A stretch of 64,000 bases of DNA, taken from contig JAZQUU010000019.1 in the NCBI GenBank assembly GCA_045631485.1, forward strand, positions 26,344 through 90,343, given 5' to 3'. Positions 6,779 through 15,951 of the stretch are shown in pieces; within the stretch, counting starts at the first letter, position 1, and the number at the start of each line of letters is the position of its first letter. The position numbers were made by a program, and so were the translations under genes. The notes beneath the pieces are model-generated. The model worked only from the letters and a program-made list of their open reading frames with translations. It was not told the origin of the DNA and searched no databases. Source of the DNA: SIG452 sp045631485. GTDB lineage: Bacteria > Bacillota > Clostridia > UMGS1840.

Positions 6779-9700
6779 TTAGAATACGGGTTTTAAGCCG
6801 TCAAAGTTATCCCAAATGAATACTTTGATAATATCGGTAGGTTCAGGCATATAGTCATACAAGGTTGCTTCTACGGGAACGTAGGTACCCATAGCTTCTT
6901 CGTATTCCAGATAGCCTTCGCCCATCTGGAATAATTTGGTGGGGTTGCCTGCTTCGTCGCCTTCGTAAACTGCAACTAATACGGTAGTACCGATTTCGTT
7001 CCAGTCACCAACCTGAACGGTGTAAACCAGGTTACCTGCGCCGTCATCAGATGCGGTAATCATATTTTTCGCAAAGTCGTATGCGGTTACTACATCTTCG
7101 TAGGTTTCGTAAGCACCGGATTCCAGCATTGCACAGTTTAACAGTGCATTGTATGCATATTCAGGATAGATGAAGTCGGTGTCGGGAGTTGCGGTGATGT
7201 CGGAAGTTAATACATCTCTGAATTCAGCTAAAGCTGCTTTGATGTCTTCAACGGACATTGCAGCCTGCATAGCTGCCAAGAACATATCCTGACGAGTTAA
7301 GGTGGTGAATTCAAAGCTATGAACGTGAGTCATCATACCTGCAACATCGCCTGCATCTGCATTTTCGGTTAATGCAAAGGTCATGGTGTATTCACCTGCG
7401 GTTAAGAACATTTTGTCTTCAGTCAGGGTAACACTTGCAGACTGGTTTTCGTTACCGAAGTAAGGCAGTTCTCCATCTACTAAAACGATGTCTTCAGCAC
7501 CGTTGTTTAAAGTGATTTTAACGGTGGGAGTCAACGGAACAGTACCGGTCATAACCAGACCATAGTAATCATCTGCGGGGATGGTTACATTGTACTGATA
7601 AGTGATGGTGTTTGCATTGGCATCTGCGGTGTTTGCTACATGGATACCGTGGTAGTTATTTCTTACGGAGTATTCAGGAATTGCGGTAGTGCTGTCAGCT
7701 CTTCCGATATAGTCAAAGCCCTGAACAAATGCGCCGGGAGCGATTTCGGTGGTGTCTTCCACATAAGTTAAGGTAACATTTTTCAGGAATACCCAACCCG
7801 GACCGTCACAACGAACCCAAACGGAGTTTACACCTTCTTTTAAGGTGATGTATCCGCCAACTGCTTCTTTATAGAATGCAGCGCCTGCGTCATATTTGGT
7901 GGTTCCTTTGGAGTCAATAGTTTCTACAGAAACAACAACGCCGTCATCGCCGGTAACATAAGCCATAGTGCTGATCTGATAAGTACCTGCAACTTTTGCA
8001 TTTACTTCAAATCTCTGCCATTCGCCTTCCAGCAACTGAGTACCGTGACCTTCACCGATGGGAGGAGTGGTAGTGCTGTAGAAATGGAAGTCATGTCCCA
8101 TACCATTTTCGGTTAAAGTATCGGTATAAGGATTGATGGTAATCGGTCTGGGAGGAGTCTGCTTACAATCATCGATAGTGATGGTAGCCTGTTCTTCCTC
8201 GGTTAACAGACAGAATGCCAGTGCCCACAGTTCGTGGTGAGTGGAACCTGCAGCAACTTCAACGTGGTTGATACCTTCTTTTAAGTATACGTACTGAGTT
8301 GCACCGTTTTCATCGGTACCCATCCAAACCGGAGAAGGAGCATGAGATGCTAAAATCTGAGCACGGTAACCGTCGTCGCCGTCGGTATCAATGGTAATGG
8401 TGGGATATTCGCTGCCACCTTCGGTGCCACCAATGGTACCGCCGATTCTTGCATGTACTCTGTAGATACCGGGGAACAGAATGTTTACATCGTAAGATAC
8501 CACAGAACCGCCACCCTGAACGATGGTTGCATCTTCAGGATCGTATTCATACTGATACCAGTAACCTTCAGCAGATACCATATCTTCCATGGGGTTAATC
8601 ATGATATCATAAGCCTCGGTAGGAGCAAAGGTGCTGTTTAATCTCTGAGATTCATATTCTTCAGAGTTGTTTAACTGATAGATATATGCACTGATGAATT
8701 CGGAGCCGTCTTTACCGGTTACGGTAATTACGTTATCTCCTTCTTCTAAGTAGATATACTGAACAGCTGCGCCGGTGGAAGTAAAGTCTGCATAGTCGCC
8801 GATAGCGGTTTCTAAATGCACATTACCGGTGTAGTCTGCTGCTACCAGGTACATACCTGCTTCGGGAGCATATACAGTGTAGTTTGCCCAGATATCATCT
8901 GCCAGTCTTACGCCACCGTTTTCGGTGTAAGGCAGAGTATATTCCAGATAGGTATAAGTTTTAGAGGAGGTTACGCCGTAGGTCCAGGGATTTAATTCTT
9001 TATCCCAATCGGGCCAGCCTGCATAGGTACCTTCCCATCCTTCAGGATTGGTACCTTCGGGATTTTCAGCAGTACCTAAATGCGGGAGGTAGCTATCGTT
9101 GTTTTCCAAAGGAATAATGTCAAACTGATAGAATAAAACGCCTCCGGGGCCTGCATTGTAAACAGTGATTTCGTTTTCGCCTTCTGCCAGGTAAATAAAG
9201 TCGTCACCTTTGGTGTTGTAAGACCATTCCTGATTCCAGGTGCCGCGAGGAGCAAGATTCAGCTGACCGTAGTAATCTACGCCGTCAACATTGGTGATAA
9301 CCTGTAATGCTGCGGAAGCGTAGCTATCCTGACCATAACGAACAGAGTACACATATGCACCGGTGTAAGGAATGTTGTTTACAGTGTAGGTTGCATAGGA
9401 GCCTGCAGGTAAGAAGATACCATCGGTGCCTTTGGTCAACACGTCGCCGGTTTCATCTTCGTAACCCCAGTCAGTACCCAGTAATTCGGTACCTTCGTCG
9501 GAGGATGCATCAACGAACATCATTTCGATAGTGTCTGCATCGGTGTTGTAATCGGGATGGTTTTCAATGGTACCGTCCCAACCTTCGGGGAAATAACCAT
9601 AGTCAACGGTTTCGTATTCGCCGTTATATACGTTTAAGTTTTCCAGTTTCAGAGCGGTACCCCAGGTTGCATGGTTTTTTAATTCGCCAACACTGTGTAA

Positions 9701-11125
9701 TTTGATGTTGGTGATAGAAACGGTGCCTTCACCGATATTTTCTAAAGTAATAACGTTGGAGCCGTTTCTTACATACAGCATTTCTAAGTCAGTCTGAGCC
9801 GCATCTGACCAAGCCATATGGTTGGTGGAGCCAGCGCCTCTGTAGATGTCTGCATAGAAGCCGGTATCAGCAATTACACGGATGGTGGTTGCATCTGCAC
9901 CGGCAAAGCTCATGTAGGGATATACCAGACCTGCTTTGCCCTGAGTGGGTTTGTAAGAGAAGGTATATTTTGCACCGGGAGCCAGTTCATAGCCTAAGTT
10001 GGTGTAGATAGCATCTTCCTGACCGGAAATTACTGCTGCGCCGGTATCGGTGATTTCTGCAACGTAATCTAAGCCGTTGTTTTCCAAAGCGGTGAAGGTT
10101 ACGTCAACAGAAGCATCGGTAGTCTGAACTTTGTTTGCGCCTCTTACTAAGTAGATGTAGCCGGTTTCGCCTGCTGCTAAAGCAACTTTAGAACCGGTTT
10201 CGTTTTCAATCACAACATCTGCATCAGCGGTTACTTCGTAAACACCTGCTTCTTCTGCTCTGTAGGTAAAGGTATCTACATAGATAGAAGGAAGTTCAGG
10301 AGTCGGTTCGGGAGTCGGTTCCGGAGTGGGCTCGGGAGTCGGTTCCGGAGTCGGTTCGGGATTTAGCATTGCCCAGGTCATGGGTTTTAAGTGAGCAACA
10401 CCGGTCTGAGCAGCTAAGCCGGCATTGGGCATAATTGCTTCGGTACTGTTTAAGTTTAAGGTGTAGAGAGTGGTGTAAACATCACCGGTATTGGTAACGG
10501 TAATGGTGTTCACACCTTTTCTTACATACAGAGTTTCAAAGTCTGCTCTTGCAGCATCTGCCCAAGCTAACATACCCTGGTAGCCGGGTTTGTAAATGTC
10601 TGCATAGAAACCGGTGTCGGTAGATACTCTAACATTTACATAGTTGCCGTCAGCTAAGTAAATATAGGGATATACCAGACCGTTCCAGCCACCGAAATCT
10701 TCGGTGTTGAAGGTTAATTCGTAGCTATCGCCGGGCTGTAAGGTTACACCCAGATTGCTTGCCACGTTGTTGCCATCCCCGGGGGTGATGCGTTCTTCGG
10801 GAATGTTTACCTGACCTAAGTAGGACAAACCATTGTCTTCTAAGTCGGTAATGGTTAAAGCAGCACCGTTTGTGATGTCTACTTCGTTTGCACCTTTTAC
10901 CAGGTACATATAACCGGTTTCGCCTGCTGCCAATTCGGTAACAGAACCGATTTCGGTGGTAATGGTAGTTGCTTTATCAGCAGTTACCTGATACACACCT
11001 GCATAAGGAGCGTCGTTATAATCAACAACATCGCCTTCTGCACTTACGAAAACAGCCTGGCTCAGCACGCAGCTGATCATCATAACGATTGCCAAACTGA
11101 AACTTAACAGTTTTTTCATTTTCAT
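6779..11125 (-). CDS. Giant exported modular protein (protein 2)
   Basis: 1448 residues, starting MKMKKLLSFSLAIVMM with an AAAGGAGATGGCAAC ribosome binding site. After the signal peptide come an AGVYQVTADK module (about 39-97) with a jelly-roll-like partner, a long (TPEP)n linker (about 254-280), and a second AGVYEVTADA module (about 292-350). A series of beta-rich segments of roughly 140 residues follows, with repeated YxYxxxxxxN(E/V)ITVxxxG patterns typical of carbohydrate-binding jelly rolls. Near residues 1276-1375 is a helical module, then a C-terminal Ig-like module ending VKVFIWDNFDGLKPVF; the LRR protein at 45668 ends in a similar module. No catalytic domain or wall anchor is recognised. 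Probably a secreted glycan-binding or matrix protein. Confidence 0.85.
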   Translation of the reverse strand: MKMKKLLSFSLAIVMMISCVLSQAVFVSAEGDVVDYNDAPYAGVYQVTADKATTITTEIGSVTELAAGETGYMYLVKGANEVDITNGAALTITDLEDNGLSYLGQVNIPEERITPGDGNNVASNLGVTLQPGDSYELTFNTEDFGGWNGLVYPYIYLADGNYVNVRVSTDTGFYADIYKPGYQGMLAWADAARADFETLYVRKGVNTITVTNTGDVYTTLYTLNLNSTEAIMPNAGLAAQTGVAHLKPMTWAMLNPEPTPEPTPEPTPEPTPEPTPELPSIYVDTFTYRAEEAGVYEVTADADVVIENETGSKVALAAGETGYIYLVRGANKVQTTDASVDVTFTALENNGLDYVAEITDTGAAVISGQEDAIYTNLGYELAPGAKYTFSYKPTQGKAGLVYPYMSFAGADATTIRVIADTGFYADIYRGAGSTNHMAWSDAAQTDLEMLYVRNGSNVITLENIGEGTVSITNIKLHSVGELKNHATWGTALKLENLNVYNGEYETVDYGYFPEGWDGTIENHPDYNTDADTIEMMFVDASSDEGTELLGTDWGYEDETGDVLTKGTDGIFLPAGSYATYTVNNIPYTGAYVYSVRYGQDSYASAALQVITNVDGVDYYGQLNLAPRGTWNQEWSYNTKGDDFIYLAEGENEITVYNAGPGGVLFYQFDIIPLENNDSYLPHLGTAENPEGTNPEGWEGTYAGWPDWDKELNPWTYGVTSSKTYTYLEYTLPYTENGGVRLADDIWANYTVYAPEAGMYLVAADYTGNVHLETAIGDYADFTSTGAAVQYIYLEEGDNVITVTGKDGSEFISAYIYQLNNSEEYESQRLNSTFAPTEAYDIMINPMEDMVSAEGYWYQYEYDPEDATIVQGGGSVVSYDVNILFPGIYRVHARIGGTIGGTEGGSEYPTITIDTDGDDGYRAQILASHAPSPVWMGTDENGATQYVYLKEGINHVEVAAGSTHHELWALAFCLLTEEEQATITIDDCKQTPPRPITINPYTDTLTENGMGHDFHFYSTTTPPIGEGHGTQLLEGEWQRFEVNAKVAGTYQISTMAYVTGDDGVVVSVETIDSKGTTKYDAGAAFYKEAVGGYITLKEGVNSVWVRCDGPGWVFLKNVTLTYVEDTTEIAPGAFVQGFDYIGRADSTTAIPEYSVRNNYHGIHVANTADANANTITYQYNVTIPADDYYGLVMTGTVPLTPTVKITLNNGAEDIVLVDGELPYFGNENQSASVTLTEDKMFLTAGEYTMTFALTENADAGDVAGMMTHVHSFEFTTLTRQDMFLAAMQAAMSVEDIKAALAEFRDVLTSDITATPDTDFIYPEYAYNALLNCAMLESGAYETYEDVVTAYDFAKNMITASDDGAGNLVYTVQVGDWNEIGTTVLVAVYEGDEAGNPTKLFQMGEGYLEYEEAMGTYVPVEATLYDYMPEPTDIIKVFIWDNFDGLKPVF

Positions 11126-11218
11126 GTTGCCATCTCCTTTTGATGTATATTTTATTTTTTTTTACAATTTGGGATTTTGGAACTTTTGTATAAAAAGTTA
11201 TACTTCCTTCCAATTGTT

Positions 11219-11247
11219 ATTGTAACATTTATGTAACATTGTGTCAA
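11219..11247 (-). promoter_or_regulatory. Promoter of protein 2
   Basis: Minus strand TTGACA (11247-11242), 17 nt, TACAAT (11224-11219); start of transcription near 11212. Confidence 0.8.
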
Positions 11248-11406
11248 TTAAAATTCAGGACATCTTTTAATCCAAAATGTCTCATTGTATTATATAAAGT
11301 ATAATAATATATATAAATCTACTGTTTTTTGCACCTGCCCCAACTTCAGGCATACAATCAAAAATACCGATGAAATACATTTTTTTGATTTTTTTGGTAA
11401 AAAGTA

Positions 11407-11435
11407 TTGACAAACGAATTTGGAAGTAGTATAAT
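11407..11435 (+). promoter_or_regulatory. Promoter of the T-box transcript
   Basis: TTGACA (11407-11412), 17 nt, TATAAT (11430-11435), followed by the T-box leader. Confidence 0.88.
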
Positions 11436-11444
11436 GCACTCAAA

Positions 11445-11722
11445 TTTGAATATCACAAAAACGACTGTGACGAGGACGGTCGGATTGCAAAACTTAAAGA
11501 GAGTTGCCGGTTGGTGCGAGGCAATGGGGATGCTTTCCAATGACTTATCACCTCTGAGTCGAAGGACCGAAAAGCTATGCTTAGTAGACTCCTTCCGTAT
11601 TGCTGCGTTAAGGCAAAGGGCTTGTTAGAGTCCGGTGAGTGACGGATTTTTCCGTAATTTGAGTGGTACCGCGGGTTATTGTAACTCGTCTCAAAGGTTT
11701 CTTTTGAGACGGGTTTTTTGTT
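11445..11722 (+). promoter_or_regulatory. T-box riboswitch upstream of an acyl-CoA synthetase fusion
   Basis: A tRNA-sensing leader. Visible landmarks: a K-turn-like base of Stem I (CGACTGTGACGAGG pairing with CCTCTGAGTCG), the AGAGAG box (11498-11503), the distal hairpin TTGCC-GGTTGGTGCGA-GGCAA, the T-box core GAGTGGTACCGCGG (11661-11674) with the TGGT that binds the tRNA acceptor end, and a terminator GTCTCAAA/TTTGAGAC with a T6 tail (about 11688-11720). By position (three bases plus A just before the lower Stem I strand, as in the glyQS leader) the specifier codon is most likely ATC (11547-11549), isoleucine. That assignment is tentative because the usual AGTA loop motif is not obvious. 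Confidence 0.93.
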
Positions 11723-11772
11723 TTATTCAAATCTCTTAAAAAATTCAATCAGAAATGAGAGGAGACAGAACA

Positions 11773-14070
11773 ATGGATTACAATCTGAAAGAAGTTGCAG
11801 GCAGAATCAAAGACCTGCGCGAAGCAAAAGGTTACACCCCCAAAGAACTGGCAAAACTGACCGGTGTATCGGTTGATGACTACATTCTGTTGGAACAGGG
11901 CGAAACAGACTTTTCTTTCACTTTTATTTACAAGTGTGCCAAAGCCTGCGGTGTTGAAGTGGTTGACTTACTGGAAGGTACCTCCACTACCCTCACCTCC
12001 TTTGCCATCACCAGAAAAGGTGAAGGCTTAAAAATTATCAAAAAACAAGGTGTTGTTTACAATAACTTAGCCCCCAAATTCAAAGAAAAATTAGCAGAAC
12101 CGTTCTTGGTAAAATTCCCATACCTTGCAGAAGAACAGAACGCTCCCATCAAATTAAATTCCCACAACGGTCAGGAATTTGACGTTATCGTGAAAGGTTC
12201 CCTGAAAGTTCAGGTAGGCAATCACGTTGATATTTTAAACGAAGGCGATTCTATCTTCTACAACAGTATCATTCCCCACGGAATGATTGCCGTTTCCGAG
12301 GGCGGTTGTGAATTCCACGCCGTGGTATTAAATCCTCAGGACGGTCATTTCTCCGAAGAATATCCCGAAGCACCCTTTATTGCCGCAAAAGCTGCAAAAG
12401 CAAGTGAAGCTGCCAAAAAGACAGTTGCTGATGATTTCGTGGAATCCACCTACGATGAAAACGGCGTATTTAACGGTATTTCCTTTAAAAATGACGACAA
12501 ATTTAACTTTGCGTTTGACTGTGTGGATGCAATTGCCCAAAAGAATCCCGATAAGTTGGCGATGATGTGGGTTGCAAATGACAAAACCGACAGAAAATTC
12601 ACCTTCTCCGATATGAAAAAATATTCGGCAAAAGTGGCAAACTATTTTGAATCCTTAGGCATCAAACGCGGTGACACCGTTATGTTGGTGTTAAAAAGAC
12701 ATTATCAGTTCTGGTTTAGTATGCTTGCACTGCATAAAATCGGTGCAATCGCAATCCCTGCAACCAATCAGCTGGTAGAACATGACTTCACCTACCGTTA
12801 CAAAGCGGCAAAAGTGAAAGCAATCGTTTGTACTGCAGACGGTGATGTTTCCTTAGAAGCTGAAAAAGCGGCAGCAGAATTCCCCGGAATGCTCAAAATT
12901 ATGGTGGGCGGTTGCCGTGAAGGTTGGCACGATTTCAATGTGGAAGCAGAACGTTTCAGCACCCATTATTTCAGAAAAGAAGATACTCCCTGCGGTAATG
13001 ACCCCATGCTGATGCTCTTTACCTCCGGTACCACCGGTTATCCCAGAATCGCAACTCATTCTTATAAATACGCATTAGGCCACTACCCCACCGCAAAACA
13101 TTGGCATAATGTGAATCCCGACGGTCTGCATTTCACCATTTCCGATACCGGTTGGGGAAAAGCACTGTGGGGCAAATTATACGGTCAGTGGCTCTGCGAA
13201 GCAGGTGTGTTCACCTATGACTTTGACCGTTTCCATCCCGATGATATCTTACCTTTATTTAAGAAATATAATATCACCACCTTCTGTGCTCCTCCGACTA
13301 TGTATCGTTTCTTCATCAAAGAAGATTTGTCCAAATATGACCTTTCTTCTATCGAGTATGCAACAACTGCAGGAGAAGCATTGAATCCCGAAGTGTTTAA
13401 TCAGTTTAAAAAAGCTACCGGCTTAACCATCATGGAAGGCTTTGGTCAAACCGAAACCACTCTGTCTATCGCAAACTTTGTGGGTTCCACTCCCAAAATC
13501 GGTTCTATGGGTCGCCCCAGTCCGTTGTATGATGTGGTTCTCTTAGATGGTGAAGGAAAAGAATGTGCCATCGGGGATACCGGCGAAATCTGTATCCGCA
13601 CCAAAGAAAATGTGCCTTGCGGTCTGTTTACCGGTTACTATCTGGACGAAGAAAAAACCAAGGATGTTTGGTACGACGGTTATTATCATACCGGTGACCA
13701 GGCAACCATGGACGAAGACGGTTACCTTTGGTATGTTGGCCGTATCGACGATGTTATCAAATCCTCCGGTTACAGAATCGGACCTTTTGAAATCGAAAGC
13801 GTTATCATGGAACTCCCCTATGTTCTGGAATGTGCTATCACCGCTGTTCCCGATGAAGTAAGAGGTCAGATTGTAAAAGCCACCATCGTTTTAGTAAAAG
13901 GAACTGTGGGAACCGACGAACTGAAAAAAGAAATCCAGGAATACGTAAAAACACACACCGCACCTTACAAATATCCCAGAATCGTTGATTTTGTGGACGA
14001 ATTGCCCAAAACCATCAGCGGTAAAGTACGCCGTGTGGAAATCAGGAATAAAGACCTGGAAAAGAAATAA
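11773..14070 (+). CDS. HTH-cupin-acyl-CoA synthetase (AMP-forming) fusion
   Basis: 765 residues. An XRE-type helix-turn-helix (about 5-60) and a cupin domain (about 115-195) precede a full-length ANL-superfamily adenylate-forming ligase (about 220-765). The P-loop TSGTTGYPR begins at about residue 417, the YxxTE-like motif reads GFGQTETT, and the acyl-activating catalytic lysine lies in KTISGKVRR (K751). The enzyme should activate a carboxylic acid to its acyl-CoA; the substrate is not evident. I chose ATG 11773 because GAGAGGAGA lies 10 nt upstream; the frame is open to 11755. It is a single-gene unit between the T-box and a terminator. T-box control suggests an amino-acid-derived acid, such as a branched-chain or aromatic acid (inference). 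The HTH-cupin part may sense the substrate or act as a regulator. Confidence 0.9.
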   Translation: MDYNLKEVAGRIKDLREAKGYTPKELAKLTGVSVDDYILLEQGETDFSFTFIYKCAKACGVEVVDLLEGTSTTLTSFAITRKGEGLKIIKKQGVVYNNLAPKFKEKLAEPFLVKFPYLAEEQNAPIKLNSHNGQEFDVIVKGSLKVQVGNHVDILNEGDSIFYNSIIPHGMIAVSEGGCEFHAVVLNPQDGHFSEEYPEAPFIAAKAAKASEAAKKTVADDFVESTYDENGVFNGISFKNDDKFNFAFDCVDAIAQKNPDKLAMMWVANDKTDRKFTFSDMKKYSAKVANYFESLGIKRGDTVMLVLKRHYQFWFSMLALHKIGAIAIPATNQLVEHDFTYRYKAAKVKAIVCTADGDVSLEAEKAAAEFPGMLKIMVGGCREGWHDFNVEAERFSTHYFRKEDTPCGNDPMLMLFTSGTTGYPRIATHSYKYALGHYPTAKHWHNVNPDGLHFTISDTGWGKALWGKLYGQWLCEAGVFTYDFDRFHPDDILPLFKKYNITTFCAPPTMYRFFIKEDLSKYDLSSIEYATTAGEALNPEVFNQFKKATGLTIMEGFGQTETTLSIANFVGSTPKIGSMGRPSPLYDVVLLDGEGKECAIGDTGEICIRTKENVPCGLFTGYYLDEEKTKDVWYDGYYHTGDQATMDEDGYLWYVGRIDDVIKSSGYRIGPFEIESVIMELPYVLECAITAVPDEVRGQIVKATIVLVKGTVGTDELKKEIQEYVKTHTAPYKYPRIVDFVDELPKTISGKVRRVEIRNKDLEKK

Positions 14071-14082
14071 GTATTTAAATCC

Positions 14083-14123
14083 AAAAAAATCATCTGTCCG
14101 GCTATAGGACAGATGATTTTTTT
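14083..14123 (+). terminator. Terminator of the acyl-CoA synthetase fusion
   Basis: AAATCATCTGTCC, 7 nt loop, GGACAGATGATTT, then T run. Confidence 0.92.
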
Positions 14124-14148
14124 ATTCGACAAGTTTTACCAAAATCCG

Positions 14149-14177
14149 TTGACTTTTTAAAAAAGCGGTGCTATAAT
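14149..14177 (+). promoter_or_regulatory. Promoter of lipoprotein 14207
   Basis: TTGACT (14149-14154), 17 nt, TATAAT (14172-14177). Confidence 0.85.
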
Positions 14178-14206
14178 GAGAAAAAAACCCTTGGAGGTAG
14201 TTTTTT

Positions 14207-14869
14207 ATGAAAAAAATATGTTCCCTTCTGTTGGCACTTACTCTGGTGTTGACAATGCTGGCAGGTTGTCAGGAAGCACCCGTTGCCAACGAAAAGGATT
14301 CCGCACAGGTTGCTGTTTCCAATTATATGGATGCCTTGGCAGAATTTGATTTCAAAACAGCATCTTTTTACACCGGTGATCCCGAAGCAGCTATGGCAAA
14401 CTTCCCCTACGAAAATATTGATGATGCAGTGGAAAAAACCGTGGCAACAATGCCTGAAAACATTCTGAAATATGAAGACAGCATCACCGATTTTACAGAA
14501 GTTGTGTTTGATGTGATGAAAGAAAACACCGATTATGAAATCAAAAATATTTCTGAAGACGGCGAAAATTATGTTGCAACCGTTGAATTCACCACAGTTG
14601 ACACCGAAAAATTTGACATTGAAACAATGATGAATGATTTGATGGCAAATATTGACGTTAACGAATTAACCACTCAGCTTTTATCAGACGGCACCATCAC
14701 CGAAGATATGTCTGAAGAAGAAATTTACGACATTCTCTTCCCCGCTCTGTTCATCGTAATGAGTGACACCGTGAAAGAATCCGATGTGGCAACCGTAACC
14801 ACAGAAGAAACCATTACCGTTGTGAAAGCAAACGGAAAATGGGTTGTGGATATGGAAAGCGTTCAATAA
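14207..14869 (+). CDS. Lipoprotein of unknown function
   Basis: 220 residues with an N-terminal lipoprotein signal (MKKICSLLLALTLVLTMLAG, then C21 of the LAGC lipobox), so it should be lipid-anchored on the outer face of the membrane. The mature part is acidic and begins with a helical region like DUF4878/DUF5105-type solvent-exposed lipoproteins (a loose resemblance), ending in EETITVVKANGKWVVDME, a pattern common in such NTF2-like folds. Ribosome binding site TTGGAGGT. It has its own promoter and terminator, so it is a single-gene unit. No specific role can be assigned. Confidence 0.85.
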   Translation: MKKICSLLLALTLVLTMLAGCQEAPVANEKDSAQVAVSNYMDALAEFDFKTASFYTGDPEAAMANFPYENIDDAVEKTVATMPENILKYEDSITDFTEVVFDVMKENTDYEIKNISEDGENYVATVEFTTVDTEKFDIETMMNDLMANIDVNELTTQLLSDGTITEDMSEEEIYDILFPALFIVMSDTVKESDVATVTTEETITVVKANGKWVVDMESVQ

Positions 14870-14886
14870 TCATCTGAATATCGCAT

Positions 14887-14924
14887 AAAAAAATAACTGT
14901 CTCCGGGAGACAGTTATTTTTTTT
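14887..14924. terminator. Bidirectional terminator between two lipoprotein genes
   Basis: AAATAACTGTCTCC and GGAGACAGTTATTT form a stem flanked by A and T runs, so it can stop both the plus-strand gene ending at 14869 and the minus-strand gene ending at 14927. Confidence 0.9.
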
Positions 14925-14926
14925 AT

Positions 14927-15868
14927 TTAATTAACAGGAACAAACCTAAATTCTTTTACGGTTGCCACGGGATAAAAAGGAGTGCCGTTGATATAAGTTA
15001 AAATCAAATTGCCGTCCTGCATATCCCAATAATAAATACCATCCACATCGGTATGAAGCCCAAGAGCATCCGGCATTTTGGAATCCTTAGCTTCTCCGCC
15101 AAGCTCCAGGCGAAGTCTCTGGTCAGATAAAATTAACCAATTCCCCGTGTAAGAACCTGTCACAGTCTCGGATTCATAAGATAATTCAACACAACTGTCG
15201 GATGCGGCAGAGAAGTTCAGTTGGTAAGTTTCCCCGTTAAATTCGGTAACGGTAGCTGTCCAGTCACCGCAAAACTCCCATTGCACCGAAGCATCCGTGC
15301 CGTTGAATTGAGGCATCAGTTCATAGGGCGTGAATTCGAAAATTTCCTGTCGGGAATTATCCATCATGCCATTTTTTAAGGAAAGAGACGGACTGAAAGA
15401 AACCTCGGAATCGTCTTTTTTTGCAACAATCATCAGATTCGGCACAATATCACTGATGTTCCCCCGAAGAAGAATCGGTTTTCCGTCTTTTTTTAAGAAC
15501 AGTTGTTCCCCTTGCTCAGGCTGAGCGGTTTCTTGATTCAATACCGTTTCATAAATGGTTACAGAAACATTGTTATCTGCAGGAAGCACACAGTAAAGCT
15601 CCGCACCTTCGTTTTCGATGAAATGAGATTCCTTAATTTCTTTGATGAAGGGATACACCTTAATATATTCCTGAGAATCTAAGTATTCCCCAATCGTCTG
15701 AAAATCCCCCTCCACATCGCCTAAATAAGCCACGCCAAGCAGTTTATCGGCGCCCTGAACCTGCTCTCTGATATTTTTTAAGTACGTATTTTCTTCTTTG
15801 GGTGTACTACAAGATGTCAACACGAATAAGCACAACAAAATACAAACCAAGTTTTTCATGTGTTTCAT
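14927..15868 (-). CDS. Lipoprotein of unknown function
   Basis: 313 residues. The signal MKHMKNLVCILLCLFVLTSC has a lipobox LTSC, giving a lipid-anchored surface protein. I chose the ATG at 15868 because AAGGGGA lies 9 nt upstream; the frame is open to 15892. The mature part is beta-rich with segments such as WEFCGDWTATVTEFNGETY and LILTYINGTPFYP that look like a small beta-barrel or sandwich. No catalytic motif is recognised. It lies downstream of the AraC-family gene on the same strand (83 nt gap) but may have its own transcription. Confidence 0.82.
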   Translation of the reverse strand: MKHMKNLVCILLCLFVLTSCSTPKEENTYLKNIREQVQGADKLLGVAYLGDVEGDFQTIGEYLDSQEYIKVYPFIKEIKESHFIENEGAELYCVLPADNNVSVTIYETVLNQETAQPEQGEQLFLKKDGKPILLRGNISDIVPNLMIVAKKDDSEVSFSPSLSLKNGMMDNSRQEIFEFTPYELMPQFNGTDASVQWEFCGDWTATVTEFNGETYQLNFSAASDSCVELSYESETVTGSYTGNWLILSDQRLRLELGGEAKDSKMPDALGLHTDVDGIYYWDMQDGNLILTYINGTPFYPVATVKEFRFVPVN

Positions 15869-15951
15869 AGGATAGTTCCCCTTTGCTTTCATTTTTTACT
15901 TTCTTATTTTATCACAATCCAAAGTGTTTGTAAAGACTTTCTTTTTTTGTT

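Noticed and set aside
10290..10365. Tandem repeat that might be a CRISPR or satellite
   Set aside because: It codes for a Thr-Pro-Glu-Pro linker in frame within protein 2.
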